NCBI GenBank assembly: GCA_963776735.1 | Contig: CAVZNV010000015.1 | Span: forward strand, 124,001-188,000 | Origin: PALSA-612 sp963776735 | GTDB taxonomy: Bacteria; Actinomycetota; Thermoleophilia; Gaiellales; Gaiellaceae | DNA: 64,000 nucleotides | Direction of reading: 5' to 3' | Shown: positions 1 to 8,494 of the stretch, piece after piece | How the letters are laid out: each line of letters begins with the position of its first letter | Position numbering within the stretch: position 1 is the first letter of the stretch | Made by a program: the position numbers and the translations under genes | The notes under the pieces: generated by a model | Told to the model about the DNA's origin: nothing | Databases searched by the model: none | Seen by the model: the letters and a program-made list of their open reading frames with translations, nothing else

Positions 1-2
1 AC

Positions 3-755
3 AAGACTCCGCCGACCGTGTCGATCACGACGCCGCCTTCCGGAGCGGTCTACACCCAAGGCCAGGTCGTCGACGCCGCCTTCTCGTGCGGTGACTCGGT
101 GTCCGGGCCGGCGAGCTGCGTCGGCACGGTCGCGAACGGCTCTGCGATCGACACGTCCAACGGCCCGCACTCGTTCACGGTCACCGCCAGGGACCAGGCC
201 GGCAACCAGACTTCCCAGAGCGTCCAGTACACGGCCGCCCAGCAGCTCGGCGGGAGCCAGACGACCTGCGACGGTTGGTTCATAGGCACCGGCAAGGACG
301 TCGTCGTGCCCTCGGGCGCCACCTGCCATCTGCTTTCCGGGACGAACGGGACGCACGACCTGACCGTGCAGAAGGGCGGGACGCTCGACGCGCAAGACGT
401 CACGGTCGGTCATGACCTGAGCGCAGACGGAGCGGCCGCCGTCCGGGTCTGCGGCACGAACGTCGCGCACGACCTCTCCGTTCAGAACTCGACGGGCGCC
501 GTTCTCGTCGGCGACATGTCAGGCGGCTGCGCGTCCGGTAACACCGTCGGTCACGACCTGACGGTTCAGAACAATTCGGCAGCGGTCGACGTCGGCGACA
601 ACACCGTCACGCACGACGTGAAGGTTCAGAACAACAAGCCGGGCGGTGCGACGGTCAACCGCAACAGCGCCGGCCACGACGCGACCTGCCAGGGCAACAG
701 CCCGCAGACAGGTATCGGTAACACCGCGGCGCACGCGAACACCTGCCCCAGCTGA
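3..755 (+). CDS. Secreted Ig-like / HDL-repeat protein, C-terminal part (5' end outside window)
   Basis: The reading frame is open from base 3, and the first residues (KTPPTVSITTPP) already belong to an Ig-like fold, so the gene starts upstream of the window. The first ~75 residues resemble the bacterial Ig-like modules of secreted actinobacterial proteins, ending with the usual FTVTARDQAGN strand. From about residue 110 a degenerate motif (G/A/T)HDL(T/S)VQNN recurs six or seven times at 18-28 residue spacing, rich in Gly, Asn and Val, as expected for a beta-solenoid. Cysteines are scattered through both parts. There is no C-terminal membrane anchor or sortase motif. A secreted or surface structural role is inferred; the function is unknown. 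Confidence 0.7.
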   Translation, partial: KTPPTVSITTPPSGAVYTQGQVVDAAFSCGDSVSGPASCVGTVANGSAIDTSNGPHSFTVTARDQAGNQTSQSVQYTAAQQLGGSQTTCDGWFIGTGKDVVVPSGATCHLLSGTNGTHDLTVQKGGTLDAQDVTVGHDLSADGAAAVRVCGTNVAHDLSVQNSTGAVLVGDMSGGCASGNTVGHDLTVQNNSAAVDVGDNTVTHDVKVQNNKPGGATVNRNSAGHDATCQGNSPQTGIGNTAAHANTCPS

Positions 756-764
756 CCCAGGGTC

Positions 765-1337
765 TCACTCGTCGGCGGTGCTCGGCAGCGTCGGTTGGTC
801 GGTGGGATAGACCCCGACCGCGAAGCCGTACATCGTGCTGCCCGAGCGCGGGAGCCGGTCGAACTCCGCCACCAGCTCCGCCATCCGCTCCCAGAACGCC
901 GACGCCTGCGCCTCCGTGATCCGGGCGTGGCGGATGAAGCCCCACAGCTTTCCGTCCTGGAAGGCCGCGACCGACTCGCCGGCAGCGACCTCGAAGTCGT
1001 TGAAGTCCCTGGGCATCTCGTCGCCCCCGGGGCTCCGCCCCACACCGACGTAGAACATCCGCGCCGTGCGGCCGTAGAAACGCTCCTCGATCGCCCGAAC
1101 ACGGCGCGTCCGAACGACCTGCACGAGTCCGGCCGCGCCGAGCACCTTGACGTGGTGGGCGATCGTGCTCTTCGGCCGCTCCAGCGTGGTGGCCAGCTCG
1201 GTCACCGTCGCAGCCCGCTCGTGGAGCAGGCCGAGGATCGAGGTCCGCAGGGGATGGCCGATCGCTTTCACCTGCGACGGCTCCGTCAACGCGATCCGGT
1301 CGGCGAGGTCGTAGTCGGGAGGCGACTTGCCGGCCAT
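765..1337 (-). CDS. ArsR-type winged-helix transcriptional regulator
   Basis: A 190-residue protein. Residues ~20-90 form an ArsR-like winged helix: IGHPLRTSILGLLHERAATV is followed by a recognition helix (RPKSTIAHHVKVLGAAGLV). The C-terminal half (~90-190) has FYGRTARMFYVGVG and a long helical section, like ArsR-family members with a C-terminal effector or dimerisation domain. It is divergent from the hydrolase gene starting at 1404. The 66-bp gap holds two short palindromes, so autoregulation and control of the hydrolase are likely. No metal-binding cysteine cluster is visible, which argues against a metal sensor. Confidence 0.85.
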   Translation of the reverse strand: MAGKSPPDYDLADRIALTEPSQVKAIGHPLRTSILGLLHERAATVTELATTLERPKSTIAHHVKVLGAAGLVQVVRTRRVRAIEERFYGRTARMFYVGVGRSPGGDEMPRDFNDFEVAAGESVAAFQDGKLWGFIRHARITEAQASAFWERMAELVAEFDRLPRSGSTMYGFAVGVYPTDQPTLPSTADE

Positions 1338-1351
1338 GGTACGAACAGACT

Positions 1352-1386
1352 AACATTGCAGAATGTTCCACACTAATGGATCATTA
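1352..1386. promoter_or_regulatory. Probable operator region between arsR-type gene and hydrolase
   Basis: Two inverted repeats lie in the divergent promoter gap: AACATT-GCAG-AATGTT (1352-1367) and TAATG-GAT-CATTA (1374-1386). They flank the region where both promoters must lie and are plausible sites for the winged-helix regulator. The assignment is inference from position and symmetry. Confidence 0.5.
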
Positions 1387-1403
1387 TGCGAGGAGGTACC
1401 GAA

Positions 1404-1976
1404 ATGACCGAGGTCGTCCTGTATCACCACGTCCAGGGGTTGACCGACGGTGTCAGGTCGTTTGCCGACGAGCTCCGGCAGGCGGGGCACACCGTCCACA
1501 CCCCGGACATGTTCGACGGGCGCACGTTCGCCACGATCGAAGAGGGGTTGGCCTTCGCTCGCGCGACGGGCTTCGGGGCGCTCGCAGTGCGCGGTGTGGA
1601 GGCTGCGAACGAGCTTCCCGATGCCGTCTACGCCGGCTTCTCGTTCGGCGTCATGCCGGCCCAGCAGCTCGCCCAGACCCGCCCCGGCGCACGCGGGGCC
1701 CTGCTCATGTACTCATGCCTCCCCGTGTCGGAGTTCGGGGCCGCTTGGCCCGAGGGCGTTCCGGTGCAGGTCCACGGCAAGGAGGCCGATCCGTTCTTCG
1801 AGGAAGACCTCGAGGCAGCGCGGGAGCTCGTCGACTCCACCGACCGGGCCGAGTTGTTCCTCTACCCGGGGACCGAGCACCTCTTCGCCGACTCCTCGCT
1901 GCCGGCCTACGACGCAGCGGCCGCGGCACTGCTCACCGAGCGCGTGCTCGCGTTTCTCGCCGGGGTCAGTACCTAG
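1404..1976 (+). CDS. Dienelactone hydrolase family alpha/beta hydrolase
   Basis: A 190-residue alpha/beta hydrolase of the dienelactone hydrolase type. The nucleophile elbow reads GFSFG (residues ~76-80), so the nucleophile is Ser, not the Cys of classical dienelactone hydrolases. The acid is probably in the KEADPFF segment (~130) and the base His in GTEHLF (~160). The start at 1404 is supported by AGGAGG at 1391-1396; an in-frame ATG at 1386 overlaps that site and is rejected. The substrate is unknown. Divergence from the ArsR-type gene suggests ligand-induced expression. Confidence 0.8.
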   Translation: MTEVVLYHHVQGLTDGVRSFADELRQAGHTVHTPDMFDGRTFATIEEGLAFARATGFGALAVRGVEAANELPDAVYAGFSFGVMPAQQLAQTRPGARGALLMYSCLPVSEFGAAWPEGVPVQVHGKEADPFFEEDLEAARELVDSTDRAELFLYPGTEHLFADSSLPAYDAAAAALLTERVLAFLAGVST

Positions 1977-2016
1977 ACGCGCGCCCGAACACGAATATCT
2001 TCACGCCCTCGACCCA

Positions 2017-2039
2017 CCTTGCAACACTGTGTTGCAAGG
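2017..2039. repeat. 23-bp palindrome, copy 1 (TTGCAACAC type)
   Basis: Perfect inverted repeat with arms CCTTGCAACAC and GTGTTGCAAGG around one central T. It sits between the convergent hydrolase and tadC genes. A near-identical copy lies at 33059-33081 upstream of rph, and the similarity continues past the palindrome (AAGGAASGACAKG). It could act as a bidirectional terminator here, but the shared flank suggests a dispersed element or regulator site. Confidence 0.75.
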
Positions 2040-2059
2040 AAGGACAGGGCCGGACCTGA

Positions 2060-2980
2060 CTACTTTCCTCCGCTGAAGAGCCCGGTCAGCGAGAGGAACG
2101 CAGGGCCGATCGTGACGATGAACATCGACGGGAAGATGAACAGCACCGTCGGGAAGAGCATCTTGATCGGCGCCTTCATTGCCCGCTCCTCGGCCATCAG
2201 CTGGCGCTTCTCGCGGGAGTCCGAGGCCTGCACGCGCAGGATGCGTCCGAGTGAGATACCGAGTGTGTCGGCCTGGATCAGCGAGCGGGTGAAGGCCGAG
2301 AGCTCGGTGACGCCGGCGCGCTCGGACAGCTTGCGCAGCGCCTCGGGCCGGGCCTCGCCGACGCGGATCTCGGACAGCGTCAGGTTGAACTCGTCGATCA
2401 GCGGACCTTCGAGGCTGTCGATCAGCTTCGTGACCGCACTGTCGAAGCCGAGGCCGGCCTCGACGCTGACCGCGAGCAGGTCGAGCGCGTCCGGCAGCTG
2501 CGCGCGGATCGCCTCCTGGCGCGACCTGATCTTCGAGTTGACGACGTAGTCGGGGCCGATGAACCCGAGCGCGGCGAGTCCGATGACCATGGCGAAGGTC
2601 ATCATCGGGCTCATCGACGAGGCCAGCAGCAGTCCGAGCAGCCCGAACGCGATCGGCAGGATGCCCTTCAGCGCCAGGAACGTCGTCGGCGAGATCTTGC
2701 GGCTGACACCGGCCGAGACCAGGCGGTAGGCGACCCCGTCGGTCGTCGTCTTCGGGTTGATCCGCAGCACGAGCTTCGCGAACCGCTCGATCAGCGGGTT
2801 CACGAACCGCACCCTCATGGTCTCCTCGGTGACGTCGAGGATTTGCCGCTCGCGCTCGATGCCGTAATCCGACACGTGCTTGATGAACCGCTGCCGCTCC
2901 TGGGCCGGCTGGGTGATCAGCTGGCCGATCAGGTAGATCGCGGCTCCGAGACAGATGACGGCGAGAACGAGAATGATCAT
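2060..2980 (-). CDS. tadC: TadC: Tad pilus inner-membrane platform protein (T2SSF domain)
   Basis: A 306-residue integral membrane protein of the type II secretion F family, the second of the paired platform proteins (TadB/TadC) on which the TadA ATPase drives Flp pilin assembly. An N-terminal membrane helix (~1-22) is followed by a cytoplasmic region, two helices around 105-145, the T2SSF domain with LPDALDLLAVSVEAGLGFDSAV (~165-186), and a C-terminal helix ending near residue 300. It is the last gene of the leftward tad operon, 9 bp after tadB. Length is normal for TadC. Confidence 0.93.
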   Translation of the reverse strand: MIILVLAVICLGAAIYLIGQLITQPAQERQRFIKHVSDYGIERERQILDVTEETMRVRFVNPLIERFAKLVLRINPKTTTDGVAYRLVSAGVSRKISPTTFLALKGILPIAFGLLGLLLASSMSPMMTFAMVIGLAALGFIGPDYVVNSKIRSRQEAIRAQLPDALDLLAVSVEAGLGFDSAVTKLIDSLEGPLIDEFNLTLSEIRVGEARPEALRKLSERAGVTELSAFTRSLIQADTLGISLGRILRVQASDSREKRQLMAEERAMKAPIKMLFPTVLFIFPSMFIVTIGPAFLSLTGLFSGGK

Positions 2981-2989
2981 CGATTACTC

Positions 2990-4846
2990 CTAGCCCTTGA
3001 AGCTGACGATCTTGCGGAGGATGACGGAGCCGATGCACATGGCCACGAGACCGATGCCGATCAACCAGTGGCCGGAGGAGCTGAAATACAGCGGGGCCAT
3101 GTACTTGTGGTTCACGGCCGTCAGCAGCAAGGCCAGGAAGACAGGCAGCGCGATCAGCACGTAGGCCGACGCACGGCCCATCGCGGTCAGCGCCTTGATC
3201 TTCCTCGAGAAGGTCTGCCGCTGGCGAACGGTGTCCGCGACCATGTCGAACAGCCCGGCCAGCGAGCCGCCGACCTGGTTCTGGATCGTCACGGCGGTGA
3301 CGATGAACGAGAAGTTCTTCGAGCCGAGCCGCTCGGCCATGTCCGAGAGCGACGCTTCGATCTGCCGGCCGAGGCTGGCCTCGGCGAGCACACGCTGGAA
3401 CTCCTTCTTCGCCGGGTCGCGCGCCTCCTCGACGATCGTCTGGATCCCCTGCTTGAAGCTGTGCCCGGCCTTGAGCGACGCGGCGACGGCCATCAGCAGG
3501 TCCGGAAGCTGCTCGTCGAACGCGTTCAGGCGCTTCTTGGCCTTGTGCATGACGAACAGGATCGGGATCGAGGCGCCGACCAGGAACGCGCCGAGCAGGA
3601 AGATCCCGCTCAGGCCCATCACGGAGACGAGGAAGCCGACCGCCAGGCCCGACAGCAAGATGATGTAGGCGAACTCGACCGTCTTCAGCGGGAGGTCGGC
3701 ACGCTCGAGCAGCCGGCCGAGCTTCGTCCACAGGTTCGACTGGCCGAGCACGTGCTCGGTCGACGAGAACAGGCCGAGCAGGAGGTTCGGCTTCTCGCGC
3801 TTCGACTTGGCCTTCTTCTCCTTCTCCTCGCCGATGTGCGGCTGGATCCGGCGGCGAAGCTCCTCGGTCTTGCTCTTCTTGAACAGGAACCGGAAGGCCA
3901 GCATGACGAGCAGGCCGACGATCGCCGCGAGGACCAGCACGCCGCCGGTGGTGAACGCGCCCTTCGGAAGCGAGCCGCCGGACGGAGAAAGCGACCCGAC
4001 CCCCGCGATCGTCGTGGCCAGTACAGCCGTGCCCTGACCCGGGACCGCAGCGGTGATCGTCACCTTGTCGCCCGGCCGCGCCGCGGTCAGGTACTCGACC
4101 TGCCACGTGCGCTCGAGCTCGTCGGCGATGCCGGAGTAGATCCGGTGCAGGAAGCCCGGCGAGGCGGCGGCGTAGTAGTGACCGCCCGTGCCCGCGGCGA
4201 GCTTCTTCAGGTCGCCCGGCGAGAACAGGTGGCTCTCGATGCCGATCACGTAGATCGCCACGTGCGCCGTGCGGGCGGCCGAGACGACGTCCGAAAGCGT
4301 CGCCGAGCTCGATGTCTCGTTTCCGTCGGTGACGACGATGATGACCTTGCCCGCCGTGTTCTGGTGGCCGAGCGCCTGCACGTCGAGGAGCAGGTCGTCG
4401 TACATCTTCGTGCCGGCCGTGGCGTCGACCGCGACCGAGCGGAGCGCCTGGTCGGAGTCGGTCGTGCTCGGCGAGAACGGTGTCGGCGCAAGCGCTTTGC
4501 TCGCGAACGTCGAGACCGCGATCTGGTCCGACGCCGGCTTGGCATCGGCGAATGCCTTCGCGGCAGCGACGGCCGTGTTCAGCGGCGCCCCGATCATCGA
4601 CCGCGAGCGGTCGATCGCGAGGACGACGCTCTTCGTGTCTCCGAGGTTGATCGCGTTCGCGCCGTCGACCGTCTGACCATTCTCGAGCAGCGCCGGCGGC
4701 TTCGACGAGGGCTTGTCGGTGACGACAGTGACGCGGACGCGCGGGTAGCCGGTCGTGTCGACGGCCCGGACGTGGACCGCGGCCGAAGCCGCAGCCGGAA
4801 CGGCGAGGCAGAGCACCGCGACGGCAGCGAGGACGCGTTTCCTCAT
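2990..4846 (-). CDS. tadB: TadB platform protein with N-terminal signal peptide and von Willebrand A domain (fusion)
   Basis: A 618-residue fusion. Residues 1-23 are a signal peptide (MRKRVLAAVAVLCLAVPAAA). Residues ~70-245 form a vWA domain with a complete-looking MIDAS: DRSRS at 79-83, the GTKMYD loop at 145-150 and VTDGNE at 172-177. A linker and a membrane helix (~300-322) follow, then a strongly basic stretch (~323-352). The C-terminal T2SSF platform (~365-618) contains LPDLLMAVAASLKAGHSFKQ. The predicted topology puts vWA outside and T2SSF inside. The start at 4846 overlaps the tadA stop as ATGA; the longer upstream frame lies inside tadA and is rejected. Ordinary TadB is about 300 residues, so the vWA half is an added module that may bind ligand or pilus at the cell surface. 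Confidence 0.92.
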   Translation of the reverse strand: MRKRVLAAVAVLCLAVPAAASAAVHVRAVDTTGYPRVRVTVVTDKPSSKPPALLENGQTVDGANAINLGDTKSVVLAIDRSRSMIGAPLNTAVAAAKAFADAKPASDQIAVSTFASKALAPTPFSPSTTDSDQALRSVAVDATAGTKMYDDLLLDVQALGHQNTAGKVIIVVTDGNETSSSATLSDVVSAARTAHVAIYVIGIESHLFSPGDLKKLAAGTGGHYYAAASPGFLHRIYSGIADELERTWQVEYLTAARPGDKVTITAAVPGQGTAVLATTIAGVGSLSPSGGSLPKGAFTTGGVLVLAAIVGLLVMLAFRFLFKKSKTEELRRRIQPHIGEEKEKKAKSKREKPNLLLGLFSSTEHVLGQSNLWTKLGRLLERADLPLKTVEFAYIILLSGLAVGFLVSVMGLSGIFLLGAFLVGASIPILFVMHKAKKRLNAFDEQLPDLLMAVAASLKAGHSFKQGIQTIVEEARDPAKKEFQRVLAEASLGRQIEASLSDMAERLGSKNFSFIVTAVTIQNQVGGSLAGLFDMVADTVRQRQTFSRKIKALTAMGRASAYVLIALPVFLALLLTAVNHKYMAPLYFSSSGHWLIGIGLVAMCIGSVILRKIVSFKG

Positions 4847-6324
4847 CGCCTGAAGCTCGTCCGGCCGAAGTTCCCGGCGGCGAAGCCGCCGCGTCCGGTC
4901 GTGTCCTCGTCCTCGTTCTCGAAGAACGCGGCCGGCAGCACGACGCCGTTGGTCGCCATCTTGTTCAGGAAGTGCGGCTTGAGACCGCTGCACTGGAGCG
5001 CGCCGAGCAGGCGGAGCGCCTTCGTTCCCTGCGACGTCTCCTCGTCCGGCGGCCGGGCGATGAAGACGTCCTGAAGCGTGATCGTCTCGCCCTCCATCCG
5101 CAGCGCCTCGGTGATGTGCGTGACCCGGCGCGAGCCGTCGACGAGGCGCGAGATCTGCACGATCAGGTCGAACGCGGCCGCGATCTGCTCGCGGATCGCG
5201 CGCAGCGGCAGGTCGACGCCGGCCGTCAGCACGAGCGTCTCGAGACGGGAGAGCGCGTCGCGCGGGGTGTTCGCGTGGATCGTCGTCAGCGAGCCTTCGT
5301 GGCCCGTGTTCATCGCCTGGAGCATGTCCAGCGTCTCGGAGCCGCGGACCTCGCCGACGATGATCCGGTCGGGGCGCATACGCAGCGAGTTCCTGACGAG
5401 CTCGCGGATGCGGATCTCGCCCTGGCCCTCGATGTTCGGCGGGCGCGACTCGAGCGGCACGACGTGCTCCTGGAGGAGCTGGAGCTCGGCCGCGTCCTCG
5501 ATCGTGACGATGCGCTCGTCGTTCGGGATGAACGCTGAGACGGCGTTGAGCGTCGTCGTCTTACCGGAGCCGGTACCGCCGGAGATGAGGATGTTCAGCT
5601 TGCCGCGGACGCACGCGGACAGGAAGTGCGCGGCCCGGGGCGTGAGCGTCCCGAACGCGATCAGGTCGTCCATCGTGTACGGGTCCCGGGAGAACTTCCG
5701 GATCGTCAGCGTCGGCCCGCGCAGCGCGAGCGGCGGGATGATGGCGTTGACGCGGCTCCCGTCCGGGAGGCGCGCGTCGACCATCGGCGACGACTCGTCG
5801 ATGCGGCGGCCGATCGGCGACACGATCTTGTCGATGATCCGCAGCAGGTGGGCGTCGTCCAGGAACGACGTGTTCGTGAGCTCGAGCTTGCCCGAGCGCT
5901 CGATGTAGACCTGGTTCGGCCCGTTGACCATGACTTCGCTCACGGCCGCGTCACGAAGGAACGGCTCCAGCGGCCCGTAGCCGAGGATGTCGTCGGCGAT
6001 CTCGCGGACGAGCTTGCGGCGTTCGTCACGCGTCAGCGGCGTCCGGTCGAGCGCGAGCTGCTCCATCACCGCGCGCAGCACGCGGTCGGCGATGTCGCCG
6101 CTCGCATCCGCGGCGAACAGCTCCGGGCCGAGACGCGCGATGCACGCGTGGTGGATCCGCGTCTTCAGCTCGGCGTACGGATCGGCTCGCCGATCGCGAT
6201 CGCCCTGGTGCAGCACCGGCTGCGCCGCGAGCGACGCCGGCATCCCCTGGTCCTCGAAACCGGCGTTCCGCTGCTGCTCCTGCTGCTGCTCGGCGCCGAC
6301 CTTCAGACGGTCCTGGAGGCCCAT
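4843..6324 (-). CDS. tadA: TadA/CpaF: Tad pilus assembly and secretion ATPase
   Basis: A 493-residue GspE-family hexameric ATPase that powers Flp pilus assembly from the cytoplasmic face. Visible motifs: Walker A GGTGSGKTT (249-257), Asp box TIEDAAELQL (274-283), Walker B RIIVGEVRG (320-328) and His box GHEGSLTTIHAN (341-352). The N-terminal domain carries the usual DDILGYGPLEPFL segment (~111-123). The start MGLQDRL at 6324 lies 5 bp past the tadZ stop. The stop overlaps the tadB start, which fits translational coupling. The Q-rich stretch near residue 13 is a lineage quirk. Confidence 0.96.
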   Translation of the reverse strand: MGLQDRLKVGAEQQQEQQRNAGFEDQGMPASLAAQPVLHQGDRDRRADPYAELKTRIHHACIARLGPELFAADASGDIADRVLRAVMEQLALDRTPLTRDERRKLVREIADDILGYGPLEPFLRDAAVSEVMVNGPNQVYIERSGKLELTNTSFLDDAHLLRIIDKIVSPIGRRIDESSPMVDARLPDGSRVNAIIPPLALRGPTLTIRKFSRDPYTMDDLIAFGTLTPRAAHFLSACVRGKLNILISGGTGSGKTTTLNAVSAFIPNDERIVTIEDAAELQLLQEHVVPLESRPPNIEGQGEIRIRELVRNSLRMRPDRIIVGEVRGSETLDMLQAMNTGHEGSLTTIHANTPRDALSRLETLVLTAGVDLPLRAIREQIAAAFDLIVQISRLVDGSRRVTHITEALRMEGETITLQDVFIARPPDEETSQGTKALRLLGALQCSGLKPHFLNKMATNGVVLPAAFFENEDEDTTGRGGFAAGNFGRTSFRR

Positions 6325-6329
6325 GCCGC

Positions 6330-7550
6330 CTAGCTCCTCAGCTTCGAGATGATCGACTGACGGGCCTGCTTCGGCGCCTTCTGACCCTTCGCGGCCTTTG
6401 CCGCAGGCCTTGTCGAGGTCTGGCCGGCGATCTTGTCGGCCAGGTCGCGGATCGCCTTCGAGAAGTCCGATCCGGGCTCGGCCAGCGCGACCGGCTTGCC
6501 GCGGTTGACGGCCATCGGCACGGCGCGGTCGCTCGGCAGCTCGACGTGCACCTTCGTCCGCAGCGTCTCCTCCACCTCGCTCCGCTTCAGGCCGACGTTC
6601 GTGTTCGCGCGGTTCAGGATCACGCGAATCCGCTCGTTCGGGTACGAAAGCAGCTCCAGCGTCTGCAGGCCGAGCCGAACGTTCTTGATCGTCGGGATAT
6701 CCAGCCCGCACAGGAGCAGGAGGACGTCCGTCCGGTCGAGCGTCGCGAGCATCGGCCCGTGGAAGAACGGCGACGTGTCGACGATGATCGTGTCGTACGA
6801 CGCACGTGCCACCTCGAGCAGGCGGGCGAGCTTGCCCTCGGTCACGAGCTCGGCGTCCTCGGGCCTGATCGGCGCCGGCAGGACGTCGAGGCCGCACGGG
6901 TGCGAGGTCGTGTAGCCGGCCAGCTTCTCGGTGTCGAGCTCTCCCGGGGCGACGACCAGGTCGTAGATCGTCTTCTCGGGCTCGATCCCGAGCATGATCG
7001 CCGCGTCCCCGAACTGCAGGTCGAGGTCGAGGAGCAGCACGCGGTTCTTGTGGTACTTCGCGAACGTCGCGGCGAGGTTGACCGAGACGCAGGTCTTGCC
7101 GATCCCGCCCTTCGGCGAGAACACGGTAGTGACCTTGCCCATGTGGCTGGCCGCATTCGCCGACCGCTTCTCGGCCTGGCAGGCCTTGCGGATCGCGAAG
7201 ACGATGTTCTCGGTCAGCTGCGGCAGCGGGATGACGTCGGCGACCTCGGCGTCGAGGGCGTCGGCGAGGATCCCGGAGCACTCGCCGGAGCAGAGCAGGA
7301 TCACCGGCGCCCGTGTGTACTCGCGGATCGCCGCGTATGCGTCCCGCGGGAACTCCCCCCCGCGGGTCGCGTGGATGACGGCGTCGAGGTGGCCGCCGGT
7401 CAGCGCGGACGCCGCCTCCGGCACATCCTCGGTCATCCCGACGAGCTCGATGCCGCCGTGGATGCGCAGGGCGTCGACGATCTCCGCCAGGCCCTCGCAC
7501 GAGCCGGTGATGTAGATGCGCAGCGGTGCGCTTCCGTTCAGGTCGCTCAT
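6330..7550 (-). CDS. tadZ: TadZ/CpaE: pilus-localising ParA/MinD-like ATPase
   Basis: 406 residues. The N-terminal ~1-130 form an atypical receiver-like domain (IYITGSCEGLAEIVDAL...). From ~138 comes a MinD/ParA ATPase with a deviant Walker A SPKGGIGKT (145-153) and LLLDLDLQFGD (172-182), which is the CpaE/TadZ signature. The family positions Tad machinery at the cell pole. The C-terminal ~30 residues are Lys/Ala/Pro-rich and disordered. It overlaps the upstream cpaB stop by one base (TGATG) and sits in the canonical cpaB-tadZ-tadA order. Confidence 0.94.
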   Translation of the reverse strand: MSDLNGSAPLRIYITGSCEGLAEIVDALRIHGGIELVGMTEDVPEAASALTGGHLDAVIHATRGGEFPRDAYAAIREYTRAPVILLCSGECSGILADALDAEVADVIPLPQLTENIVFAIRKACQAEKRSANAASHMGKVTTVFSPKGGIGKTCVSVNLAATFAKYHKNRVLLLDLDLQFGDAAIMLGIEPEKTIYDLVVAPGELDTEKLAGYTTSHPCGLDVLPAPIRPEDAELVTEGKLARLLEVARASYDTIIVDTSPFFHGPMLATLDRTDVLLLLCGLDIPTIKNVRLGLQTLELLSYPNERIRVILNRANTNVGLKRSEVEETLRTKVHVELPSDRAVPMAVNRGKPVALAEPGSDFSKAIRDLADKIAGQTSTRPAAKAAKGQKAPKQARQSIISKLRS

Positions 7551-8377
7551 CAGTGGCCTCCCGCCGCGGCCGCGATGACGGACACGCCGAGCGCGGCCTT
7601 CAGCGTGGCTCCGGAGAGACCGTCGGTCAGGAGCGTGAAGCCGGTCTCGACGCTGTTCGGGCTGTCCTGCGACTTGATTCCCGGGCGCAGCAGCAGCGTC
7701 CAGTAGGCGTTGCTCGACTGCTTGGCCGTCGCATAGACGAGTGCGATCTTCTGGGTCTGCGCGTCGGTGGCGCGCAGCATCACCGAGGCGTCGCCGGTCG
7801 AGCCGGGACCGCTCGGGCTTGCAATCTTCCCGTTCTGCGTCGCAGTGGTCTGGACCTCGATCACCTTGAGGTCGCGAACCACGATGCGGCTGAACGTGAC
7901 CGAGTTCGTGCCGCCGAAGTCGAGCGTGACGACGCCTTCGAAGTCGACGTGGTCGCCGGGCTGGATCGTCCCGGCGAGCGTCTGATTCGGGTCGCCCGCA
8001 AGCTGGATTGCGCGCTGGGTGCCGGCGATCTGGCCGGCGACGCCGGTCTGGGCGATCGGGCCGAAGCGCTCGGCCGTGATCTGCTCGCCTGCGTACGTGG
8101 GCTGGGTCGCGACCAGCGACTTGATCTGGTCGGGACTGGAGATCGCGCCCGGCACGACCGCGCTGCGCGGGATCTGCCGCGTCGTCAGCCAGCCGTTCGC
8201 CACGACCTGCGAGCCCGGCGTGTTGACCGGGATGTCGTGGGACGCGACCGGCACCGTGACCGTCGCCGACTGGTGGTTGACGCTGCTCTTGTAGTTGGAG
8301 ACGTAGAACGTCACGAGAAGCGCCGCAAAGCCGGCGAGGGCGACGGCGATGAGGATGTTCCGCATCCGATACGTCAT
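7550..8377 (-). CDS. cpaB: CpaB/RcpC: Flp pilus assembly protein with SAF domain
   Basis: A 275-residue secreted or membrane-anchored protein with an N-terminal membrane helix (residues ~6-26) followed by a SAF-like domain (VPVASHDIPVNTPGSQV, ~43-105) and the CpaB/RcpC C-terminal beta region containing GDHVDFEGVV (~137-146). In Gram-negatives it stabilises the secretin; in actinobacteria, which lack a secretin, the role is less clear but the gene stays with tad. It is followed directly by tadZ with overlapping codons. Confidence 0.9.
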   Translation of the reverse strand: MTYRMRNILIAVALAGFAALLVTFYVSNYKSSVNHQSATVTVPVASHDIPVNTPGSQVVANGWLTTRQIPRSAVVPGAISSPDQIKSLVATQPTYAGEQITAERFGPIAQTGVAGQIAGTQRAIQLAGDPNQTLAGTIQPGDHVDFEGVVTLDFGGTNSVTFSRIVVRDLKVIEVQTTATQNGKIASPSGPGSTGDASVMLRATDAQTQKIALVYATAKQSSNAYWTLLLRPGIKSQDSPNSVETGFTLLTDGLSGATLKAALGVSVIAAAAGGH

Positions 8378-8494
8378 CGATTCAGCCTTTCGTCGTCGTC
8401 TGATTCCTCGAAGAGGCTCGGCGCCTCCGACGCCTCTATCGGCGGCAGGGTGCGCAGCCTTGAGAGCAACGCTCGACGACCTCTCGCGGGCGGA

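Noticed and set aside
1386..1403. Hydrolase start at ATG 1386
   Set aside because: It overlaps the AGGAGG that serves ATG 1404.
2001..4106. 701-codon minus-strand open frame over tadC/tadB
   Set aside because: It runs out of frame through tadC and tadB, with Arg/Pro/Gly-rich translation typical of a high-GC shadow frame; tadC and tadB motifs lie in other frames.
2843..5074. 743-codon plus-strand open frame antisense to tadC/tadB/tadA
   Set aside because: Composition (Arg, Asp, Leu, Gly) and position antisense to well-supported genes mark it as a shadow.
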